From assembly GCA_029448655.1 (NCBI GenBank), contig JACCLO010000004.1, forward strand, positions 1,984,001 to 2,048,000: a DNA stretch of 64,000 nt. The letters are read 5' to 3'. The position numbers and the translations under genes were made by a program. The notes under the pieces were generated by a model. That model searched no databases and was not told the origin of the DNA. It saw only the letters and a program-made list of their open reading frames with translations. Of this stretch, positions 32,569 through 43,100 are shown piece by piece; positions within the stretch are counted from its first letter, which is position 1; each line of letters begins with the position of its first letter. The DNA comes from Wolfiporia cocos. Taxonomy: Eukaryota; Basidiomycota; Agaricomycetes; Polyporales; Phaeolaceae.

Positions 32569-33350
32569 TGCTGTACAAAGGTTGAGCCAGGCAGCCAATA
32601 TCGTTGAGCAGCAGGGAAGGGCAGACCGTGTTTCATTAGATCTGACATATGCCGCAAGTCGTGCGCTCTACAATAGAGTGAGTGAGCAGAAGTGCACGTT
32701 TGCCGCCACGCTATGATGTCAGTGACTAATGCGTGAGGTTGTCACTGCCAAATGAAATCCATCAATGTGATTGGATATAATGAGGCTATTGAATCCATGC
32801 CGCTGCCTGCTCATGTTCTTTATTCTTCAATATCCCACAACTTGTACATGTGGCGCACCCCTACGTGCCAATCCACAAGCGCTGGTGCAGCCACAGCAGA
32901 GTTTGAAAGGCCATGCAACCTCGCTGGGAGATTAACATCAAGTCTGATGGTGCCGGAGCATGGAACACAGCGATTTTAAGCACAGCTTTCTGCTAATTAG
33001 GCCTCAGGCATGCCGCACGCGGTGCCATGATGTGAGTCGAAAGTTAAACGACGAGAAGCTAAAGGCACGGAGTGCAGAGGAATGAGATAGTGAGCCTAGG
33101 CTTTTGCAAGCACTACATTTACATTTGGGGCTGAGCGCCACCCAGTACCAGCCTACTTACGCCAAGAGTATGCATAAGTGCAAGGTTCTCGCATCAGGCT
33201 AGAAACCTGGGTTAATCCCACCTTCAGTCCAGGAACTTAACACATCAGAACAACTGGTTGTCACATGCGGCGCACCTTGACCACACACCACCACCACCCA
33301 GTTATAGGCTCAAATAAACCATCAATACTGCCCTCCCGTTCTACCCCAAC
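32569..33350. other. Unassigned DNA upstream of K
   Basis: No ORF supported. Holds arm 2 of the inverted repeat (32801-32926). May include the promoter of K, but no promoter is evident. Confidence 0.4.
32801..32926 (-). repeat. Arm 2 of the inverted repeat
   Basis: Reverse-complement partner of 30806-30933. Confidence 0.65.
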
Positions 33351-33452
33351 ATGACCATCCCAGTCTCCACTGGTGCCCCCCTCTCATTTGAACTCCTATT
33401 CCAATCAGCTCAAGGCATTTTCCATGCCTACAAATCCCAAACCGCTGCCAAC
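33351..33452 (+). CDS. K piece 1: start of a proline-rich protein
   Basis: ATG at 33351, 34 codons (MTIPVSTGAPLSFELLFQS ... KSQTAAN). The frame is cut exactly at a codon end by MITE M, whose 8-bp target copy CTGCCAAC encodes the last residues. After removal it runs straight into 34090. The whole of K, over four pieces, is open for about 421 codons. I do not recognise it with confidence; a LINE ORF1 (gag-like) is the best guess. Confidence 0.55.
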
Positions 33453-34081
33453 TAGTGATGTGCCAGGCCCAGCCCGGCTCAAAAGCCCCGGCTTTGGCCC
33501 GGCTTTGGACAGCCTTGGCTTTTCAAAACCTCAGGCTGGGCCCCCATTGATGGCCCACGGCTTGGCCTGGGGCTTGCCCGGGGCCTGGCACTGTGAGGAT
33601 GATCATCACTGTAGCCACACAAACTCATAACGTACCTTCTCCAACTATCTTCTGACAAGCCAAGCTCCAGTATCTTCAATAATTAGTGGAGTATAGTGTG
33701 AAATCATCATTTCACCGGCACGGTGCTCTGTGGCATGCCTTCCAAATTGGGCATCGTATAGGCGCCCGAAAGTGAGCGACAGGCTTCAGCACCAAGAATT
33801 CAATCCATGGGACTATCCTTTTGCTTGAATTTAAAAATATAGAGATACCACATTGGAATATGGCATACTGCTACTATATATATCCTTATATCATAGTTAC
33901 TAGACATTTTATCTGTTAGAGCTTTCAGACTCGGGGCTCACAGCTTGGCCCGGCCCGGCTTGAGATACAAGCTGGGCCCTGGGCCATCTCAAGCCGTGGC
34001 GTAGGGCCCAGCCTGGCCCGGCCCAAGTAGGGCTTGGCCCGGCCTGGCCTATGGCCCAAAGCCGGGCCTGGCACATCACTA
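33453..34081. mobile_element. hAT-type MITE M, 629 bp
   Basis: Perfect 18-bp terminal inverted repeats (TAGTGATGTGCCAGGCCC and its complement) with an 8-bp target duplication CTGCCAAC at 33445-33452 and 34082-34089, the hAT hallmark. The arms are rich in GGCCCGGC-like repeats, the core is AT-rich (ATATATCCTTATATC). No transposase, so it is non-autonomous. Confidence 0.9.
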
Positions 34082-34089
34082 CTGCCAAC

Positions 34090-34553
34090 AACCTCCCTAT
34101 GTGGAAGGCACAGGCAAGCCATGTAATCACTGCACTCTCCCATGGCGTTGATGCCATGTCCTCCAACCCCACTCACCTTCAACTACTCCTTGGTGATGTC
34201 TCTCATCTTCAAGCTCAACTAATCTCTATCATCAGGGACGTGCCCCCAGCACCTCCCCCCATGTCCCAGCCACAACCCCCTACCCTAATGCAAAATCCAT
34301 TCCCACACCCCACGCGACCTCCGCCTCCTTCCTCACACCCCACGAGACCTCAGTCTTACGTGGTACGACCCCAGCCTCTCTTCTCTCGCCCTCCACAGAT
34401 ATTCTCTCACCCCAAGCCGTGTACCACCACCCGACCCATCCACTCACTGCCACCGAAACCCATCTTCACTATGGCCACACCCCCACTCATTCACACCAAC
34501 CACCCAACACCTCAACCTACATCCAATGCACCCACACCCGCTATGCCCGTTGC
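34090..34553 (+). CDS. K piece 2: proline-rich region
   Basis: Continues K in frame with a helical part (NLPMWKAQASHVITALSHGV, LLLGDVSHLQAQLISIIRDV), then a long Pro/Thr/His-rich low-complexity region. Cut by E within target GTTGC; resumes at 58202. Confidence 0.55.
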
Positions 34554-35261
34554 TGTTACGGGGCGAATACCCGTTTGTATATTCGAGTCGCGAATATAGA
34601 TCGTTCTTCTGCACGTAGGCACGTCGCCATATGCAAGGCAAATACTCGTTAGATGCCTTCGGGTCCTAAGTGAAGTCCTTAGGAGATCGGTTAATATCCA
34701 ATACGCATTAGAGGATATAATCTGTTCAAGTGCGAGTCGAATAGAATATAAGACTCGCCTAAGTCCGAGAAGTCAGTGTGCACTTCGAGGACTTAGTCGT
34801 TCGATTGCTCGAGTGAGAAATACTGAGCGTAGTTTCCTACGTTTGAGAACGAGTATAAGACTTCTTGTTTATACAACAAGGTCGAGCTGAAGAGCCTCGA
34901 CGGTAAGTACATGAGTTTTTATACTACGCTAGGTTTCAGGGGTCACATCTGTCCCAGATGCCACAGATACTATCTACGCTATAGTCCCAAACGTTTGATA
35001 AGTATGGAGTGATTTATCTGAGACGATAGATTGGAATGATGGCGGTTGAACGCCATCTGTCAGCTAATAAACGATGAACATGAAACGGTCGCAGGGTTGG
35101 ATCTGCCAAAGATGAAACGAGCCCTATAGACTAGTACAACTGGGGATGCGCCCAGTAAGATCACGAGTAGCCAGGGGGGCTGGTTGCGCAACAAGTCCCT
35201 GTATCGTATTCGCCCGGTGGTGAGTTCTGTCGATATTCGAAAAATCAAAATAACCGTAACA
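34554..35261 (-). repeat. E 3' LTR
   Basis: 708 bp. Very similar to 57489-58196; differences seen include GGGGCG against GGGTCG near the end and CCCGTTTG against CCCGTTCG. Confidence 0.93.
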
Positions 35262-35275
35262 TCAGCCCCTCCCTA
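35262..35275 (-). other. E polypurine tract
   Basis: Reverse complement reads AGGGAGGGGCTGA immediately before the 3' LTR, as expected for plus-strand priming. Confidence 0.7.
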
Positions 35276-35315
35276 GGCATTCGTCGGCCTCGACGAATTT
35301 TCCAAGTTCCCCTCT

Positions 35316-36377
35316 TCAGAGTGCCTCGGCGTCCTGTTCGTTGTGGATGTCGCCGTTCCCGCTGAGGGACGGGGTCGTAGGAGTTCGCCATACGAAGTGT
35401 TGGCGACATTCATTCTGTCGATGACCTGGTTGATTGAGCCCACAAGCTCTGCAAATATAATCGGGGCAGTCGAGGATCCAGTGGTTAGCGGAACCACATT
35501 GTCGACACGGCTGCTCGGGTGAGGGCCTCACTGGTACCCGTAGGGAAGGGATATCGTGGAGGTATTCGTTATGTTGGTACCTCTAGTGGTGTGCGGCTCG
35601 GTGGAGGTTTCGTGCGGCCCATGTGGGTAGGGAGGCGGTGTCTCGTTCGTGCTCCCTCGCACCTCGCTCAAACTCCTCGCGGGTAATACTCTGCACCGAA
35701 GGAGATCGTCGAATAGGCGGCGTGCTATTCGCTCTTCGCTGTCTCGCTGGGGTAGCCCTAGGGCTCTCCTGGCGTGCTGGTGGTTCGCATCGCCTGTCGC
35801 TTCCCACACCAGGAATACGTGGCGCCGGGTCTCTAACTCCTGTTCGGCGGGCCCTCTGAGTCTCGGTAGGCAGTGGAAATAGTACTCGATCGCGTTCCAT
35901 AAAATTAAACGGCCCTGCAACTCGGCGTCGTTCGTCGGTGGTGAAAAAGCGGGCGGGTCGTGGTACGTATTCGGGTCGGTTGAAAGCAACGTGCTCGTGA
36001 TCCTCGAAGTCGTTGAGCGCGTGTCGTAGTCGGGCCGTCGTAGTGGCGGCCAATCGGTCGATAAGTCTGTCGGTGAGTAGCTCGAGTCCCTCTCTCTGCG
36101 CTCTGATCTGCCCCTCCATTCGGACGAGGTCCTCGGTGATGTTCTGGTACGAGCTGTAAACGTGGGTGAGGTCCTGCGCGATGTCGAAGAGGGCCGTCCA
36201 GCCATCGGCTTGGCCAGCAAAAGGTCCCTCGGCCCTGTACCAGAGGAGGGCGTGTCTAATCTGTAGGTGCTGAGGAGAGTGCCTCCGTGGAGGCGTACCT
36301 CTTGGTCGTCCTTCTTGACGGCCTGCGTCGTCGGGAGTTGCGGTGCGTTGGGGAAGCTGGTGGCGAGTCGTCGACAT
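35316..36377 (-). pseudogene. E ORF3: extra 3' frame with two zinc knuckles
   Basis: ATG at 36377 (MSTTRHQLPQRTATPDD), just after the chromodomain and in another frame than pol. A helical block (WTALFDIAQDLTHVYSSYQN, MEGQIRAQREGLELLTDRL) is followed by an Arg-rich middle. One TAG at 35583-35585 interrupts; the same frame then gives CRQCGSANHWILDCP (CX2CX4HX4C) and CRACGLNQPGHRQNEC (CX2CX6HX4C). About 353 residues without the TAG. It resembles a second nucleocapsid-like protein. A Gypsy element with a zinc-knuckle protein after pol is unusual; envelope genes that occupy this place in some Gypsy elements look different and no membrane segment is seen. Confidence 0.6.
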
Positions 36378-39326
36378 ATTATTACTGTTCGCCTTTCGAG
36401 TGTCGGGGTTGTCCTGACTCGCGTTCTGTGGTAGCTTTTTATCAGCTCCTTGGAATGCTCCAAGTTCGCCTCATCTTCCCATGAGTTGTCGGCCGTGGCA
36501 TAGCCTTTCCACTTGACGAAGTATTGATGCTTCTTTCCTCGCCATCTGTCAGCCAAGACAGCTTCGACTTCATATTCTTCCTGCCCCTTAATGATATCCG
36601 GTGGCGGCCGTAGGTAATTGGGCCCGTGCACCCTTGTTTCTTTGAATGGTTTTAGTAAGGCAGCGTGGAATACCGGATGAACTTTCCAGCTCGCCGGTAA
36701 CTGCAACCGGTATGTCGTGGGTCCCATCTTTTCTGTGATGGTGAAGGGTCCTTCTCTTTTTGGTGCCAATTTATTTGATTCATAGGGGATTGGTAGGTTC
36801 GTGGCATCGAGCCAGACCTTGTCCCCTTTCTCAAGCTTTGGCAGTTCCCTAAGAAACCGCCCTGCCATTCTTTTCTGGGCTAATTCATGCGCGATGAATG
36901 CCATCTTTCACGCCTCTTTGATCCTGTCGACAGCTGCCGGGACGTTCCCTATTCTGTCATAGTCTGGGAATCCTCTCGGGACATATCCTAGGATTATTTC
37001 AAGTGGCGCTGGTCGGTTTTCGGTCCGTCTGGTGTTGTGTGCAAATTCGACGTCAGGCAGTCGTTGTACCCATTGGAAAGGGTCATTCATGCAATAGATA
37101 CGAAGGTATACTTCGATCTGTTGGTTCATCCTTTCCGTTTGTCCGTCTGTCTGGGGATGGTATGCTGTACTCATCGCTGACTCTGTCCCCTGTAGTTTGC
37201 ATAATTCTTTGAAAAGCTTCGATGCGAACTGTGGTCCTCTGTCTGAAATGATCTTCCGGGGGATGCCATATAGCGAATAGATCTTTTGGTGGAATATCTC
37301 CGCCGCCCCTTCGCTGGTAATCGTTTTGTCGCATGGGGTGAGAGAGATTGCCTTGGATAGGCCATGGTTGACGATCACCATCATGGAGTCATATTTTCCC
37401 ACTCTTGGCAGGTCGGTGACAAAATCGACCGAGCACTGTGAGAAGGGGAGGGCGTCTTCTCGTGTCGGTATTGGTTGTAGTGGGGGTTTGATCGGATTTC
37501 GATCAGGTTTCATCTGTTGACAGATCGCACAACCCCGGACATATTCCGCTATCATTGTTCTGATGTCAGGCCACCAGAAGTGAGTCGTGACCTGTATCGT
37601 CGTCCCCCAGATTCCAGGGTGTCCGGCTAGGATCGAGTCATGGTATTTTGATATGACATCCCGTCGGAGGCCCTCATCTTTCGGCACGTACATCCTGCCC
37701 TTGTAGAGCAATATTCCATCTGTCAGCTGCCAATCATCTGCGGCGGTTTTCGTGGGGAATTCGTCTGTTCCGTTTAGAGCGCGGATCGCTTGTTCCGCAG
37801 ATTCATCTCGATCGTTGGCGCTTTTGATTCGATCAATGATCGGGATCTGGATCGCATGGACTACGAGCTCGTTTGGAATCATGGTTATTTCCTCGTTGTC
37901 TTCGTCGCTTTCGTCAAGGTGGTACAACCTAGAGAGTGTGTCGGCCATGACTAGTTTCTTTCCGGGCACGTGTTGTAACTTTAGCTCGAATTGCGAGAGG
38001 AATAGATGCCATCTCGCTTGTCACCGATTTAGACGCTGCGCGCTTCTCCAGTACGTCAAGTTCTGGTGATCACTTCGGATCAAGATCCGATGCGGTGCTC
38101 CTTCTAACAGGTGCCGCCATTCTTCTAAGGCTCGGACTATTCCGAGTAGTTCGCGATCGTAGATTTCATAGTTCTGTTCTGTAGATGTCAGGGATTGTGA
38201 GAGATATCCCGCCGGCCGTTTGCGCCCTGTTTCATCTATCTGTTTCAGTACTGCTCCTGTGGCGAACTGAGATGCGTCTGTTTCGAGGATGAATGGTTTC
38301 TCCTTGTCTGGTGTTCCTAGTGCGCGCGCCGTCGTGAATGTTTTCTTCATGAATTCGAATGCTTTCTGTTCTTTCTCCGTCCATCGGAACCCTGTCCCTG
38401 TGACCGTTTTTGTGAGGTCTACCAAGGGTCGGGCGTGCGTAGAGTAGTGATCGATGAATTCTCGATAGAAGTTCGCGAATCCTAAGAAGGATCTGACCTC
38501 CTTGAGATTCCGGGGAGTCGGCCACTCTTTAATCCCGTTAAGTGTCGCTGGATCCATCTGGATATTTCCTGGGGTGATGACTAGTCCCAGAAACTCGACT
38601 TTGTCAAAGGCGCATTTTTCAGGCTTCACAAAGAGGTGGTTATCCACCAATCTCTGGAGAACTCGCCGTTCTCGTTCTTTGTGCGTTCTCTCGTCTTCTG
38701 AGAAAATGAGGATGTCGTCCATGTAGACAAGCACCCATCCTTCGAGGATTTCTTCTTTCAAGATTTCATTCATCATTGCTTGGAAAGTCCCCGGTGCGTT
38801 GCATAATCCGAAAAACATGACTGTGGGCTCGTATAACCCTCGGTTTGTTTTGAAGGCTGCTTTCCATTGGTCTCCTTCTTTGATACGGACGTTGTTGTAC
38901 CCTGCCCTAAGGTCCATCTTTGTAAAGATCTTTGCTCCTTTTAGCTTTTCTAGGAGTTCTGAGATAAGTGGCAAGGGATAGACGTTCTTTATCGTCCCTT
39001 CGTTCAGATATCGATAGTCTTGATATGGCCGTAGGCCATTGTCTTTCTTTGGGACGAAAAAGAAGGGTGACGCCATCGGGGATTTTGAAGGGATTATGAA
39101 TCCCTTAGCTAGATTTTCTTTCAGGAACTCGTCCATCGCCTGCTGTTCTTTTGGCGACAGCGCATAGACCTTGCAGTCTCTTGGCACGAAGTCGGGTTTC
39201 AATTCAATCGCGTGGTCCCATGGTCTCGACGGGGGAAACGCTGCCACGGATTCCTTGCTGAATACTTTGGCGAGGTTCAGTAAGTGTTTTGGAACCATTT
39301 CCTCGATTGTTTTCTCCGGTTCCGGG
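35528..39326 (-). pseudogene. pol: E pol: RT, RNase H, integrase, chromodomain
   Basis: One frame interrupted by two TGA: near 38021 (QRLNR, then expected Arg) and near 36905 (RIKEA, then expected Arg). Both fit CGA to [24 protein letters not shown]. RNase [21 protein letters not shown]. Integrase: HDSILAGH and CAICQ zinc finger, DDE residues in CSVDFVTDLP, IISDRGPQF and GQTERMNQ. A GPF motif lies in KREGPFTITEKMG. Chromodomain: YEVEAVLADRWRGKKHQYFV. The frame stays open to 35528 for about 250 more residues, overlapping ORF3. Its start is lost at 39327 where an E-type LTR fragment begins. Confidence 0.9.
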
Positions 39327-39434
39327 TGTTACGGTTATTTTGATTTTTCAAATATCGATCACCACTGGGCGAATACGATACAGGGACTTGTTGCGCAACC
39401 AACCCCCTGGCTACTCATGATCTTACTGGGTGCA
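39327..39434 (-). repeat. 108-bp fragment of an E-family LTR inside E pol
   Basis: Starts TGTTACGGTTATTTTG and follows the terminal 100 bases of the E LTR (GGGCGAATACGATACAGGGA, GTTGCGCAACCA), with small differences. It stops at GTGCA where A3 starts. The rest of this LTR is absent on the far side of A3. Confidence 0.85.
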
Positions 39435-40094
39435 TGACACAGACTAGACTGTGGGACTCACACCATAACCTTATAGGCGACTTGAAGGAGTTGCTGAAGG
39501 TTGGTGAGGAGACTAGTGGGCGCAAGCAGACATGTTATGTAACTGTGCGAATGCAGAGAACAAATCTAAGGCTTATCCGCAGTGATAGCCCTACTTATAT
39601 ACATGCTTTGTTTGGTTACCGGTAAGGGAGCCAAACATGAAGGTGGTCTGTGCGCAGACATAACTAATATGGTTAAGTCGTAAACTACAGTAGACCATGT
39701 GCGCCGGTAATGGCCGCACCAGTAAGGTTGTTTGTTTGGACCGTAGGTCCATGTTGTGGAAGTGGCTGTAGCTACGTTAGTAAGCCATGCATGTGATTCT
39801 TATATTCCGGTATCGGGATATGAGTAATCGTAAGGTCATTGGCATGTGATAACGAGCGGGCCGCTTATCCAATTGTACTGACATAGCCCGGTATCGGGAT
39901 ATGAGTAAGGCGCATGACACCGGAGGTTAGTCCGCTGAGTCATTGACGTGTACAAGCGTGTTATGTACGTGTTGTTTGGTTGCGTGTACGTGTAGACGGG
40001 CGCTTATCAGCGTGAATGTCTACAAGGTCGTAGAAATACCAGATAAATAGGTAAAAATACGGGAAAAATAGTGGCATGTCCCAAATCTGTGACA
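39435..40094 (-). repeat. A3 3' LTR
   Basis: Shorter than its partner by about 38 bp: the segment between two TACGTGTT repeats (TGACAAGTGGACGTATACCG region of 48976-49013) is missing near 39975. Confidence 0.92.
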
Positions 40095-40133
40095 TTACCC
40101 CCTTTTCAGGTTTCATTGTCCCTAATGGAACGA

Positions 40134-43100
40134 TTACTTTCCTGTGGAGCCGAATCCACCAGTACCGCGCTCGGATTTAATCTTTTCAAAGTAAGATTTC
40201 CCATGTAGCGTAATGTGCGGGTCTTTAGCAACTTCGCAGATAAGCTGAGCAATCTTATCACCGGCCCGAATATCGATAGATATGTCGGAGTGATTCCGGA
40301 GAATGATGATTACTTTGCCTTGATAATCGTGATCGATAACGTCACCCATTACGTCTATGCCTTTTCGGGCAAGACTAGAACGGGGAGCAATACGTCCGTA
40401 AGTGCCGAAAGGTACCTGGATCTTCAGTTTGGTATTGTATTCTGTCTGCCCGTGAGCTGGCAGAACATCGCCTGTTGCAGTGTACAGGTCAAATCCAACC
40501 GAGTCCTTGGTTCCTTTTTCCGGCATTCGGCCGCCTTCACCGACTACGATTTTCAAGTCCGCGTTTTGGTTAATGTCAGCTGACATCCATCCCCCGTCGG
40601 GGTGTCTAACCATGCGCTGCTTCGGGTCCTTCGCAAATTCCTCGCGATACTGCGGCCAGTCGTCTGGCCATGTGCATTCATCGGCTTCCCAGTCGTCGCT
40701 GTCAGGGTCGAAGATGTGAACTGCTTCTTTCCTTCTAGCTGATCGCCTGAGGGGAACATCCTGCATTGGAATGGCGTGTGAAGCCTTGTATTCTTGCAGA
40801 ATGTCATATGCCGTGTCGAGATCGGCTTCACGTACCCAGGAGTCTTCATTGATACCAAATCCTTTCCATCGGATTCTGTATTCGACTCTTCCTGCGTGGA
40901 GACGATGATCTAAGATCTTCTCAACTTCCCATAATTCCTCGCCATCGACCATTTCTGGTTGAGGCTCTGGTTTCTTCTGATGCACAGGGTCTTTGTACAT
41001 AACCAACTTGGAAGCGTGAAATACTGGGTGATAAGCCCTGTATTGCTCGTCCATGTGTACCCTAAAGGTGACCGGAGATAATTGTTCAATTATCTTGAAT
41101 GGTCCCAAATAGCGTGGACTAAGACTTCTTTCGGAGTCTTGCCAGCTACGGGCGTCAACGAGTACTTCATCGCCGACTTTAAATGGTACCGAGCGCTTGT
41201 GTTGATCGTAGTACCAAGACCAGCGTTCAGCAGCCAATTTCATTGCTGCCTTAGCTTGTTCTTGTGCTGACCATCTTTCGTAAGCAATGACATTTAGGTC
41301 CGTGTATGGTGTTGGATGTAAATTCGTAGGTCCTGCATTAGGGTGCCTTCCTAGTTCGACAAAGAGTGGGCTATTCTTTGTTGTCTCACTAGCCGCGTTG
41401 TTATACGCGAATTCAGCCGTAGGGAGAAACCATGACCAATTATCCTTCTGAATAACATCGATGTAACATCTAAGATATTGTTCCAGGATCTGGTTAACTC
41501 TCTCCGTCTGGCCATCCGCTTGCGGGTGATAGGCGGTTGTCATTGACCGTTGGATTCCCAATTGCTCACACCATCCCTTGAATAAGGCGGCAGCGAATTG
41601 CGGGCCTCTATCCGAAATGATTTGTTTCGGAAGTCCGTGGTTCGGATAAATCCGAAGGTACAGGAGGTTCGCCAATTCTTTTGCCGTTATTCTGTCTGAC
41701 GTGGGAATGAAATGTGCTCGCTTGGTAAGCCGGTCCACTATTACCATAATAGCATTGAATTGTTTCAATTCGCCGCTGGGTGGTAGGTGGACGATAAGGT
41801 CAATTGTGACGGTGTCCCAAGGTGCTTCCGGAACTGGGAGCGGTTGCAGGGGTCCGTACGGGGTCTGGTTGTGGTTCTTCATGCGTTGACATGTGTCACA
41901 ACCTTCCACGTATTGCTTCACCATCGTGGTCATTCCGGGCCACCAGTAATTACGTGATAGAAGTTCGTAGGTCTTCCATCGTCCGAAGTGACCGGCTGTT
42001 ACATGGTCATGATGTAACTCCAGAATCTTCGTTCGCAATTCCTTAGGTTCTTTTGGAACGTACACTTTTCCTCGTCTGAGGAGTAATCCGGCCTCCATGT
42101 TCCATTCCTGGAGATCTTTACCGAATTCCTTGGGACCACTTTTCAGTAGTTCCTGGTAATCTTTGGTAATCTGATCGTCCATGAGGGCTTGTCGGATTTG
42201 TCGGAGAAGGTCCTCGTCGCCTGATTGTATCTCCTGCTGTGACGCTTCTAGCGCCCTAACCATGAAGAATTCCGGTTTCAGCAAAATTTGATCGCGATTG
42301 TCGAGTTCCACCCCCTCTTCATGGTCTGGCCTCCGTGACAGAGGGTCAGCCGTGAGCATTGTTTTACCGGGTTTGTGACACATGGTGAAGTTGAACCTTG
42401 TCAGGTAAAGACTCCAACGTGCCTGTCTCCGGGTTAGCCGTTGTGCCGATTTGAAATATGTCAGATTGAGATGATCCGACCATACTTCGAATTTGTGTGG
42501 ATGTCCTTCGAGGTAATGCCTCCATTCCTCTAGAGCGCGGATGATTGCGAGCAACTCCTTATCGTAAATCTCATAGTTGCTTTCGGGTGCTGATAGAGAT
42601 TTCGAGTAAAAGGCTACCGGGTGCCAGAGCTTATCCTCCGAAGAGTATTGCGATAGCACTGCACCAGTTGCGTAATCGGAAGAATCCGCTTCCACGCGGA
42701 ACGGGGACTCCTGATCTGGGATCCGGAGTATTGGAGCCGATGTGAAGGCTTCCTTGAGAGTTTGGAAGGCTTCCGCTTGTTCGGGTCCCCAGTTCCATTG
42801 CGTGTTTTTCTTGGACAGTTCGGTTAACGGCTTAACCACTTTGGAGAAGTCTTTAATGAACCGACGGTAGTAGTTGGCGAAGCCAACAAAGGCCTGGACG
42901 TCCTTCACCTTGGCAGGTGTAGGCCAGTCCATTACGCCGGCTACCTTCTTAGGGTCCATTTCGACTTTTCCTTTGGAAATGATCATTCCCAGGTATTCAA
43001 TACTGCTTTGTTCGAAGAAGCACTTTTCAGGCTTCGCGAACAAGTCGCTGTCTTGCAAGATTTGTAATACTTGCTTGACAAAACGACGGTGTTCCAACAG

